Positions 44,001-54,374 of a stretch of DNA of 64,000 nt are shown here, in pieces. The first letter of the stretch is position 1. The number at the start of each line of letters is the position of its first letter. A program made the translations under genes and the position numbers. This DNA comes from Flaveria trinervia (Eukaryota; Streptophyta; Magnoliopsida; Asterales; Asteraceae): the NCBI GenBank assembly GCA_025506515.1, contig CM046444.1:71530192-71594191 (forward strand), written 5' to 3'. The notes beneath the pieces were generated by a model. It worked only from the letters and a program-made list of their open reading frames with translations, had not been told where the DNA came from and made no database searches.

Positions 44001-45162
44001 TTCTGGGCTCACGGCTTCTCTTGAAAGCAGATGGATCCCATGTCTGAAAGGACACTCCAACGAATTGTTAGTGAGATCAAAGCTAACATTCATTCGGGGA
44101 AAAGAAGAGAGATGTACAGAACGGTATAGGGGATAATCACCTACACACCAACCACTCAACCCCAACCTAAACCAATTCCCTCTCCCTTCACCATCTAAAC
44201 TGAACCTAGACTCTTGAACCCACACCTTTACCTTCATATACCTTTTCACCTCAACCACCAAAACTACCCATCCTCCAACCCAAAACTCTAACCCGAACCA
44301 CCTCACCACATCCTACCCCACAACCTTCTTAACCATCCCCTTAGCCTTCTAAACATCTCTCTCTAGAAGAGTTTAAAGGCATCAACAATAGGCTCATCAA
44401 TTGCACAACCCGAAGCGACATCTCCTGTGAGGAAGACTCCATCAAGCTAACTTGTGTGGACAGATCTTCACGTTCCCTCACAAGAGATCAATTTCTCGAT
44501 CTACCCAGAGGAACACTAGACCAGGCTGTAGTACTTCTAGGAATCAACTCAGAATCACTAAATGATGAAGAGAAGAAAATAAGAAGGAAGCGGGTGACTC
44601 TACTGGATACAAAGAAAGAGGACAAGATTCCTAGTCAGTATCTTATGCCTAGAAAGAATATACTCTGGTGGAGGTTCGATAAAGCTACTCACAACTTTGT
44701 TGTGGAAAGAGAGAATGGTGAAGTTAATAGACTGAATGCCACCTCTCTGCTACACTCCAGCAGGTTTGATATTGCTGAGTTAGCTGAGAAACCATTCTCT
44801 AACCCCTCCAACTCTGAAACTGCTGCTCACATCAAGAATCATCTCAGCAGTCTTCATCTGGCCGAGTTAACAGCAAAAGCCAAGATTGTGGAAGAGATAA
44901 GATTGAGAAGAAAGAAAGACAAGGATAGATCTCCTACCAAGGGCACAACCTTTCTACAGATGGTGATGACTATATCTCCCATCAACTAACTCTTTTCAGA
45001 GGGCCACAACAAAGGGTACATATCATTCAGGGAGACAGACTGGAGATCCTTTCAACCAAAGATTTGTACAAATTTCTCAGCAACACATCAGGGGAAAACA
45101 AAGAGACTGATATGTTTTTACTCTCCCTGGTGCTGAAAGTTTTGAGGAGCAGAAACAAGTGA
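41063..45162 (+). pseudogene. D env-like (additional) ORF
   Basis: The ATG at 41063 begins M-A-L-N-P-Q-H-N, matching the opening of the A1 and B ORFs; a stop appears after 17 codons and the homology continues in other frames. A 210-codon frame (42352-42984) has a clear leucine/glutamate heptad stretch (L-L-S-K-V-I-T-L-E-S-K-V) near residues 85-125. Later frames (43257-43974) are very rich in Lys and Glu with R-G-F-S-V-Q-E-L, partly like the C ORF. The last long frame (44456-44989) ends by shift before a TGA at 45160-45162. No signal peptide or membrane helix. Unknown function. Confidence 0.6.
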
Positions 45163-45182
45163 GGTTTTGGTAGCATCATCCT

Positions 45183-45192
45183 AGGAGGAGTT
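45183..45192 (+). other. Polypurine tract of D
   Basis: AGGAGGAGTT directly before the LTR; one base different from the C tract. Confidence 0.85.
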
Positions 45193-46050
45193 TGTTAGAT
45201 CAAGAAGAATGTTGGTGCAACCAAACCAAATCACTTAGACAAATTTTGGTGCTGCTTACAAAGGCTTCCGAAGCCAAGTATGGAACTTCCGAAGGAAGTA
45301 GAGTTCTTCCGAAGACTAAGTAAAAGTTCCACTTTCGAAGGAAAAGCTCTACTTTCGAGGATAAAGTATTCACTTCCAAAGATGAAGTCTCAAACGGATA
45401 AATTAGAAGACCACTTCCGAAGTATGAAGAGAGCAGAAGTTCTCAAGCATCAGAAGAAGCAGCCTCTTCCAAAGTATAAGTGGCTTCGCAAGTACTTGAT
45501 CTTCCGAAGCCATTTAATCTTTGGAAGACACTGCTATGAACCAGTGGACATAAGTATGGTCTCTGACACTCTGCTGCAAACCTCTGATATTGCATGGCGT
45601 TTTCTCAAAAAGCCATGTACTTGACCATACTTTATTCCACTGTTCACCTTTCTATGTTAGTACAAGTTACCAACTTTAGTTAGTGACAAAAGGTAAGTCA
45701 AGGACATGTCCTGACTACCATATCTCAAATAAAGTATTATCTGAGATACCTTAAACTATAACTTTGTAGTATTTACTTTAGTTAGAGGATTCCAGCTGGT
45801 ATCAAAGTATATCGGCTGTAGGTAGTATTATATATAGTCTCTCATTGTACTCATAAGAAAATGCTTGTAAGAGTCTTGTAATATTTGAGTTGAGAAGCAA
45901 TATATGCAAGTACCTTGAAAATTACTTCTTGTGTTCTATTATTACTTATCATATTGTTATCAACTTTTAAAGATTCTGCTTTCATCGAGAGTGTTGTTTA
46001 AGTGAGTTTAAGAGAAAACCTAGTGTTTAGTGACAAAAACCGATCCTGCA
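45193..46050 (+). repeat. 3' LTR of D (858 bp)
   Basis: TGTTAGATC to CCTGCA, same family as the C LTR. CTTCCGAAG-type motifs at about 45255-45545, TATATATA near 45831. The right edge was set by loss of similarity to C. Confidence 0.8.
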
Positions 46051-47428
46051 CATACATCATCAAATCATATCATACATCATCATACCATGCCCATCATAAC
46101 ATCTATGACCTTAAAAAGTCAACTTACATAGCCCCCGGGAACTTCCCAAGTCAAGGCCTACTTAAAGATTTTTCCCCAAAAAGTCAGAAAATATTCTAAG
46201 TGTCCATCCGCATTTGCCTCTTTGTTCATCCACATTTCTTTTTGTTCATCCACAGTTCTTCTTACTTATCCACATTTCTTTTTGTTCATCCGCATTTGTT
46301 TTTACTCATCTGCATTTGTTCATCCGCATACTTCACTCATCTACATTTGTTCATCCGCATTATCTTTGTTCATCCCTATTTCCTCAATCGCATGAACTTA
46401 CTCATCCGTATTTCTTGAGTCGCATGACTTACTCATGTGCATTTTCTCAGTCACATGACTTACTCATCTGCATTTCCTCAGTCATATGAATTACTCATCC
46501 GCAATTCCTCAGTCGCATGACTTACTCATCCGCATTTCCTTAATCGCATGACTTACTCATCCGCATTTCCTCAGTCACATGACTTACTCATCTGCATTTC
46601 CTCAGTCGCATGAATTACTTAACCGCATTTCCTCAGTCGCATGACTTACTCATCCGCATTTCCTCACTCACATGACTTACTCATCCGCATTTCCTCAGTC
46701 ACACTTAAGCAGTTTTCTAAACATAGGCGTATGAACTACTGTTTGGACGTATGAGCAGCCTAGGGCACACTTATCAGCAAGTTTAGTCCCCAAAACCTCA
46801 TCTATCATGTTCTAAGCTTAAATCATGCATTCTAAGCCTTAGAAAGACAACCATAACATCGTCAAGCATGAACGTAGCCCACAATCACACCATACTCGTA
46901 AATACACACATTCAAACATACGGGTATAAATCACAGATTAATAAAAACATACATTCATGCATTTCCAGCCCTAAAATCAGTTAAAACAAGTAAAAAAAGG
47001 GGTTCTAGAACTCACCGTAGCATCCTCTTCGGGTAAGACTTCCTTCAAAACTTGATTGCTACAAGTTCTCACCTTGAAACCCACTAAAAACATACAACCG
47101 AACACACACAACACACATGAGCATAACCCGAGGATATAACCGGTTAAGAACACCATAAAACCATGACTTCTTACCTTGAATTTGACTTTTCAGCTCTTGC
47201 TCTTCTTTACCCCGAGGTTTCAACTCCTTTCCTTTCTCTCTGTAACAAGATTTGAATTTTTATGGGTGTAAAGAGAGTGATGGGCAACCGTCACCTTTTA
47301 CACCCACTTTTCAAACCTTTTGTCCTTTTTGACACTTTTTACCCCCTTAACTTGGGTAAAATATCTTTCTTTCTTTTTCTTCACTTTATTCTTCTTTCTT
47401 TTACTTTTAAAAATAACCAGGTGTTACA
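46051..47428 (-). repeat. Probable Ty3/gypsy-type LTR, solo
   Basis: Read on the minus strand it starts TGTAACACCTGG, a common opening of plant gypsy LTRs, and runs about 1.4 kb with no coding capacity. No gag, pol or primer site adjoins it, so I take it as a solo or truncated LTR. The left end is uncertain because it meets the D LTR directly. Its middle holds the tandem array at 46200-46720. Confidence 0.45.
46200..46720. repeat. Tandem array of about 31-32 bp units
   Basis: The unit is roughly CTCATCCGCATTTCCT followed by CAGTCGCATGACTTA, in about a dozen degenerate copies with shorter variants at the left. Small ORFs here are artefacts of the repeat. Confidence 0.85.
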
Positions 47429-50400
47429 GATGTTAGCCTCTACATGGGGAATGGGGCAAAAGTTCATGTTGAAGACTGAGGGGACTACATCTTAAAGCTT
47501 CCAAATGGTTTAGATGCAATTTTGAACAATGTTTTGTATGCTCCTAGTTTGACTAGGAACATTATTACTGTTGCCCAATTAAGATAATATGGTTATGCTT
47601 TAACATTTATTGAAAATGAAATTCATGTTTCTTTAAATGACATATTTTATTTTAAGGCAATTCCTATTAATGCTATTTATGAATAGGTTCGTGGAAACAC
47701 ATTATATGATAGCTCATTGTACCAAACCACCACGAAGAAACTCAAATTGGATTTGAGTGATACCTATCTTTGGCATTGCCGTCATGGTCATATAAACAAG
47801 AAGTGCATACAAACACTTCAAAAGAACGTCTTTTAAAAGCAAGTGAATATGATTCATTTGATGCATGTGAATCTTGTTTACAAGGTAAAACGACTAAGGC
47901 ACCTTTTAGTGGCAAAACTGAAAGGGCAAAGGATTTATTAGGAATCATACATTCGGATGTATATGGTCCTTTTAAACCAATGACTAGGTACAATTAAATA
48001 TACTTCATTACCTTTTACCGACGACTATAGTCTTTATGGTTATGTGTACTTGTTAAAACACAAAGATGAAGCTTTTGAAATGTTCAAAATCATCTAGAAT
48101 GAAGTAGATAATCAACTCAACAAGAAAATAAATATTCTCCGCATCGATAGAGGAGGTGAACACCTAAGTGATGCTTTTAGAGATAATCTTAGAAGTTGTG
48201 GTATTGTCTCACAACTATCTCCACCTCGAACACCATAACACAATGATATGTCCAAGAGGAGAAATTGAACTCTATTGGATATGGTTCGATCTATGATTGC
48301 TAGAAGCTCATTGCCTCAATCATTTTAGGGTTTCACTTTGCTCACTGCGGCCCGTATCTTGAATATGGCCCGAACCAAGAAAGTGGAAAGGACACCTTTT
48401 GAAATATGGCATGGAAGGATTCTATCACTGTCATATTTAAAGATATGGGGTTGTGAGGATTATGTTAAGACTCCCACCTCAAACAAGTTAGAAAGCCATT
48501 CCACTAAGTTATCTTCATTGGATATCCTAAAGATTCTATGGGATAGTATTTCTATGATCCATTGGAACAAAAGGAGATTGTTGCCAAGAAGGCTGAGTTC
48601 TTAGAAGATAAGTTCCTTATGGAAGGAACTAGCAGTAGAATAATGGATCTTGAAGAGGATTAAGAACCATAAACCAACACACCTTTGGTTAACGCTAGCA
48701 CTCAACATGAGGATGCTGAGGGTGATCAAATAGTTGATCAATACACACAAAACGCTCACAGATCTGGTAGAACTAGTAATCCACTTAAAGATATGGATTT
48801 TCATAGATGGATGCTATGTGGTAGATTTCGATGAACCAACCACTTATCGTGATGCAATGTCCCATTTGGATTATGACAAATGGCTTGAAGCCATGAACGT
48901 TGAGATGCAATCCATGTATGACAACTAAGTGTGGGACTTGGTTCAACCACCTCTTAACTCCATGATAGGTTGAAGTAAGTGGGTTTCCAAGAAGAAAACC
49001 TATATGCATGGAAACTTGGATACTTATAAAGCTAGACTTGTAGCAAAAGGTTTCACTCAAACTCAAGAGGTTGATTATGATGAGACTGTCTCACCGGTTG
49101 TGATGCTAAAGTCTATTAGGATATTACCTGCCATAGCTGCTTATTATGATTATGAGATTTGGCAAATGGATGTCAAAACCGCTTTTCTAAATGGATACCT
49201 TGAGGAAGATGTCTATATGGTTCAGCCTGAAGGTTTTGTCAATCAAAAAATCCTAACAAAGTATGCAAGTGAAGAAATCAGTCTATGGATTGAAGCAAAC
49301 ATTAAGAAGTTGGAATCACCATTTTAATGAAGAGAATTTAGGTTCATCAAAAACGTTGATGAGGCATGTGTATATAAGAAAGCTAGCGGGAGCATCATCA
49401 CTTTCCTAGTATACTATGTCGATGACATTCTACTATTTGGAAATGACATTCCAACCATGGAGGGTGTAAAATCCTGGATTGGAAGTTGTTTCTCCATTAA
49501 GCATCTTCGTGAAGCCGCCTATATTTTAGGAATAACGATCTATAGGGATAGATCAAGGCGGTTGATAGGTTTAAATCAAAGTGTATACATTGATAAGATC
49601 TTGAAAAGGTTCAAGATGGAAAACTCTAAGAAAGGTACGGTACCTATCCAAAGAGGAATGATATTGAATAAGACTCAATGTGCAAGCTCAAAGGATGAGC
49701 AAGACAAAATGAAGGGAATCCTGTATGCATCTGCGATAGGATCCATCATGTATGCAATGATATGCACTAGGCTGGACGTGTCATGCGCTTTGAGCATGAC
49801 AAGCCGATACCAGCAAAATCATAGAAACAGTCATTGGATGGCTGTTAAGAACATTCTTAAGTACCTAATAAGGACCAAGGACATGTTCCTAATCTATGGA
49901 TCTAGTGAGGAGAAACTCATAGTAAAGGGTTACACGAATGCGAGTTTCCAAACTGATCGGGAAGATTCTTGATCACAATCAGGGTACATTTTCATCATGA
50001 ATGGAGGACTAGTCTCTTGGAAGAGCTCTAAGCAAGATGTGGTTGCATTATCAACTATAGAGTCAGAATACATCACCGCTTCAGTAGCAGCTCAAGAAGT
50101 TGCATGCTTAAAGAAATTCATTGTCGATCTAGGGGTGGTCCCTTCCATTTAGGACCCCTAGAAATTCTTTGTGATAACGAGGGTGCGATTGCTCAAATCA
50201 AGGAACCCCACGCACATAAAAGACTAGTCATATTGAACTAGGATTCAAGTAAAGAAGGGATGAAGTTGAAAAGGGAAAGATATGTATTCGCAAAGTTCAC
50301 ACGGATCAAAATGTTGCAGATCCATTAACAAAGCTTCTTGAAAAGGCAAAGCATGAAAGTCATACTTGTGCCATGGGACTTCAATATTCTAGTGACTGGA

Positions 50401-50447
50401 TTTTATCTTTAATTTTGTATATTGATATTGTAACCTTTATTACTTGA
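47429..50447 (+). pseudogene. Element E pol: protease end, integrase, RT, RNase H (non-Sirevirus copia)
   Basis: Starts inside the protease/pre-integrase region (M-G-N-G-A-K-V, N-N-V-L-Y-A-P-S-L-T-R-N). Integrase: D-V-Y-G-P-F-K-P near 47970 and an altered R-I-D-R-G-G-E-H block near 48145. RT: W-Q-M-D-V-K-T-A-F-L-N-G-Y-L-E-E-D-V-Y (49160), Y-V-D-D at 49415-49426, then S-I-M-Y-A-M and S-M-T-S-R-Y-Q-Q. RNase H: T-N-A-S-F-Q-T-D and V-A-L-S-T-I-E-S-E-Y (near 50055), ending at a TGA at 50445-50447. The R-G-G-E and N-G-Y-L-E-E-D-V signatures separate it from the A-F elements. Over ten stops or shifts. Confidence 0.88.
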
Positions 50448-51174
50448 ATGAGTTATTTGTTTTTGATGGTTCACTAATATTCCTATTTCGCATTTATAAA
50501 TCCATGAGTAAATCATTTACTCAAAACATTCGTAGTCATTCATTCTTGTGGGAACAAGTATGAGGGTAAGACTTTTATGAACTTGGATTGGTGGCTATTC
50601 ATATAGATGAATATAGAGCAAAGGGTTGCCACCAAAGTTGATAGATATTTGTAGGATACAAGTATTGGACTGACCTACATCTCAAATAGTACTACATAGA
50701 ATCTTCTTGATTGATCATAAGTAATTTTGAGTAAAGGCAAATATCATTTGGTATCCTCCGAGGTGAGATACATATCGGGTCTTGATATTCACCGAATATT
50801 ATACTTTTGACTTAGTTATTGCTGTTCTGAAACATGGCGGTACATAAGGTTGACTTCAGGTATAATACGAGGTGATTGTGAGAGACGTGTGTAGTCAAGA
50901 AGGGATTTGTCCCTCTTATTCGTTGAGAGTAAGATGCCTAAGGCCTAATAAAGTTAAATCAATGGAGAATGATCACTCTATGTCTGTGGGATTTAACATG
51001 GAATTTGTGTCAAAAGGATAGATGATTGATTTACCTAAAACAAATTGAATAAGGTACTTGAAGGGATAATGTTATTGGATGGCACTTAGTCATACTATTA
51101 AGGGTAGTAAACCGTTGTAAGGTGATTTTTACTACTTGAATTAATCTTCTATGAATCTTATGCAAGTGGGAGAT
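50448..51174 (+). other. E 3' noncoding region and polypurine tract
   Basis: About 730 bases between RNase H and LTR without a gene. A purine tract AAGTGGGAGAT at 51164-51174 abuts the LTR. Confidence 0.7.
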
Positions 51175-52112
51175 TGTTGGATCTTGTATGCCCAAGACCC
51201 ATACAAGATTGATGTGGTTAGTACGTTATGATCCAAGTCGGGTCATACCTAATAACGAGCTAAACAAACACCAATAAATTTTATTTGTTGATGAGATCAT
51301 ACAAATAAATATTGACACCAATTTAGAAAAAATGGGTTTCTAAAATGTTGCTTTTGTAAAAGAACAACATTGTGTGGATAATTTGTTCATGAGAAATTAT
51401 TTGTTTCAATATTTAAGTGCGTTAAATAATAACAAATAAGAGTGTGTTAATGTTATAAAATTTAAAGAGGTTTTAATTTTATAAACTTATGGGTTACGAG
51501 TGTAAGTTTTTTTTATAAAAATTGAAAGGGGGGGACCCATTTCAAACTCCATTTTTGGCCGCTCCTTTGTGGGGGTTTGGAATCATTTAGTCTTGGTTTA
51601 ATAGAAGACTGATTATTCTTGCACTCTTCCCCTCAACACTCTCTCTCTCACACACATGCAAAAGACTTCTTCTCTCCCTTCTCTTGACTGAAAATCTGAT
51701 TTCTTGGCTGAATTTGAAGATCATCTTGGCTGAATATCTGGTTTACAAGAAGGAGTTGAGTCTTGGCATTCTACTACCAAACAAGTTAGGTGTTTGCTAG
51801 GGCTTGCGGGTATACAAGCTTGAGGACTTCTCTCCTGGAGCTAGACATTCAAGAAGCATCATCATCTTTTTTTCATCCATACTACATCATCTTGTTCTTG
51901 AAAGGTAGTTTCAAGAACACCCTTTGGTTGTGCTTTTCGGTTTTGATAGCATTCATTTCACATGCATAGGATCCTTGTTTATGGCTTTTGTTTTAGGTTA
52001 AAAATGGTTCATATTTTCAGATGTTAAACACTTTTCTACCACTTATATCCGTTGTGTTTTTGAAGTTTAAATGCTTAAACTAGCTTTGATAAACATGTAA
52101 CAAAACCCAACA
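51175..52112 (+). repeat. LTR of element group E (938 bp)
   Basis: TGTTGG at the left edge after the PPT, CCAACA at the right, a perfect 6-bp terminal inverted repeat. Gag coding starts immediately after, with no primer site, so the junction is abnormal. Confidence 0.78.
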
Positions 52113-52860
52113 AAATGGTCATATATTTTAGACGATCCATTTCCCGATCAACCTAATGAGGATGACGAGGAGGCCTACAACAATTGGGTGAAGTACACTG
52201 AAGACTCGGTCCAAGTGTCTTGGCTAATGTTTGCAAGCATGACTCCGGATCTCCAAAAGGAGTATGAGCATCACGGAGCATACGAAATAATTACCCTGTT
52301 TAAGGAAACGTTCCAATAGCAAGCAAGGGTAGAGCGCTTCGAAACAGTTCGAGCACTCGATGCGTGTCATATGGATGACACCCAAGCGGTCTCATCTTAT
52401 GTACTTAAGATGAACAGCCATATTGACCGCTCGAAAGGCTGAATCCTCCGTCTTGAAAGAGTTGGCTACGGATTTAATCCTCAACTCTTTGTCAAAATTG
52501 TTTGAAATTTTTTTATGATTATAACATGAACGGGTGGGACACGAACATAAGTGAGCTTCACACTGTGCTCAAAACCGCCGAGGCTGCGATGGGTAAAAAG
52601 ATTTTACCTTTTCTCACCATCAATGAAGGTGGGAACAAGAAGAGGATTCACCCCTCACCCGAGGCAAATTTTGCTAAGGGTAAAGGGTACGTTAGGGGAA
52701 AGGGAAAAGGAGTGGTAAGAGCGCGAACACCAAAATAAGCGGAGAAGAAGAAAAGGTTGATTCGAATAACCCATGCTTTATGTGTGGGGAGATAGGACGT
52801 TGGGCAAGAAATTGTCTTGTCCATCTCAAAGAGTTGCAAGCTAAGAGGGATATCGGGTAA
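52113..52860 (+). pseudogene. E-type gag, N-terminus missing
   Basis: The reading begins within gag (Y-N-N-W-V-K-Y, then M-T-P-D-L-Q-K-E-Y) right after the LTR. It includes A-R-V-E-R-F-E-T-V, N-M-N-G-W-D and L-K-T-A-E-A, hallmarks of this gag type, then basic residues and a knuckle at 52774-52815 reading CFMCGEIGRWARNC, in which the zinc-binding His is Arg. Two nonsense codons (near 52318 and 52440) and shifts near 52500 and 52738 break it. Confidence 0.82.
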
Positions 52861-52917
52861 ACCTCAGGTACAATTTTCATGATTCATATTTATATTAATA
52901 TAATACCCTCTAACACA

Positions 52918-53415
52918 TGGGTATTGGATACCGGATGTGGAACTATGTTTTGAACAATGTTTTGAATGCTCCTAGTTTGACTAGGAATATTATTTCAGTT
53001 TCCTAATTCAGACAATATAGTTATGTTATGACATTTATTGAAATGAACTTCATGTTTCTCTAAATGAAATCTTTTACTTTAAATCTATTCCTATTAATGG
53101 TATTTATGAATTGGTTCGTGAAAACACATTATATGATAGCTCATTGTACCAAACCACCATCAAAAGGCTCAATTTGTATTTGAGTAACACCTATATTTGG
53201 CATTGTTGTCTTGGTCATATAAACAAGAAGCGGATACAAAAACTTCAAAAGAATGGTCTTTTAAAATCAAGTGAATAGGATTCGTTTGATGTATGTGAAT
53301 CTTGTTTACAAGGCAAAATGACTAAGACACCTTTTAGTGGCAAAACCGAAAGGGCAAAAGAATTTTTACATATCATACATTTAGATGTATGTGGACTTTT
53401 TAAGCCGATGACTAG
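52918..53415 (+). pseudogene. E-type protease and pre-integrase fragment with internal deletion
   Basis: W-V-L-D-T-G-C-G holds the catalytic Asp-Thr-Gly at 52927-52935. A few codons on, the sequence jumps to the N-N-V-L-N-A-P-S-L-T-R-N block that lies much further into the domain in the neighbouring copy (47510), so most of the protease has been deleted. Pre-integrase follows and is cut at G-x-F-K-P-M-T by the F LTR. Confidence 0.8.
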
Positions 53416-54101
53416 TGTTGCACCCAAAAATGATCGTACATGTCAATTCAATGGGTGATTTGATGATTGCTTTGCTGGAATCCCATAAGTCCAAGAAGAA
53501 ATGCGGATGAAGATCCTGCTTAAGAATAACCAAGTATAGTCTTCCGCATTTCTCAATGCGGAGGACATAAAACAAATACAGACAAGTATTTGTTCTTCCG
53601 CATTGACAATGAGGAAGACCAAGAATCAATGCAGACAAGACTTTGCTCATCCGAATTGACAAATGCGGATGACCGAACATTGCGCATAAGTATTTGTTCA
53701 TCCGCATTAACCAATGCAAATGACCAACATACTAATGCAGATGATCAAGTGAAGAAATGGTGATCAAGTTAACTCATCCACATTTGTCAATGTGGATCAA
53801 GACTTAGACTAATTCTGATGTAATAGGTTAGGGGTAGTTTAGTCATTTTGTAAAAGGTATCTTGTCTACCTATAAATAGAATAGAAAACCTCGTACATGG
53901 GGGATGGCTGATAGACATAGAGAATTTTTGTTGTCATTTATTCTCAGTAATCAATCAACTTTCATATATATAATACAAAAGTATTTATGAGTATAATTAT
54001 TGCATTAAATGTTATTTGAATGTTTGTTTCCGCCATTCAATCATTTACTTGATTACCATATTCGATTCTCAGTAAGAATCTCAATCTTACTTACCCAGTC
54101 A
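53416..54101 (+). repeat. 5' LTR of F (686 bp)
   Basis: TGTTGCACCC to CAGTCA, edge set by the PBS. Repeats ATCCGCATT / AATGCGGAT at about 53500-53810, then TATAAATA at 53871-53878. Confidence 0.85.
53871..53878 (+). promoter_or_regulatory. TATA box of F LTR
   Basis: CTATAAATAG lies about 60 bases after the palindrome array. Confidence 0.65.
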
Positions 54102-54103
54102 AT

Positions 54104-54115
54104 TGGTATCAGAGC
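54104..54115 (+). other. Primer binding site of F
   Basis: TGGTATCAGAGC, two bases after the LTR; initiator tRNA-Met complement. Confidence 0.95.
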
Positions 54116-54374
54116 TCTGAATCTCAGTTCTCTTTCAGATCTACAGAAAAATTGAATAGAATTCGATTGATCTGGTAATCAAGTTGCTAGTAGAGTATAT
54201 CATCATCACTACTTAGTAAATAGCAGAAAATACTCCTGTCAACATATTCTCACAAAAATATTCTGAACAACAAAAAACTCACTACAATCACAAATCAGAT
54301 TCTCAAATCCGTTAGAACTATTGGACTAGTTGGACTAATCAATCATAAAAATCACCTTAATCTATATTCATAAA
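54116..54374 (+). other. F leader
   Basis: Noncoding, A-rich, no palindrome array seen, unlike the A-family leaders. Confidence 0.7.

Noticed and set aside
46200..46489. Hydrophobic ORFs at 46200-46489 as membrane proteins
   Set aside because: They are translations of a tandem repeat and the overlapping frames give similar low-complexity peptides.
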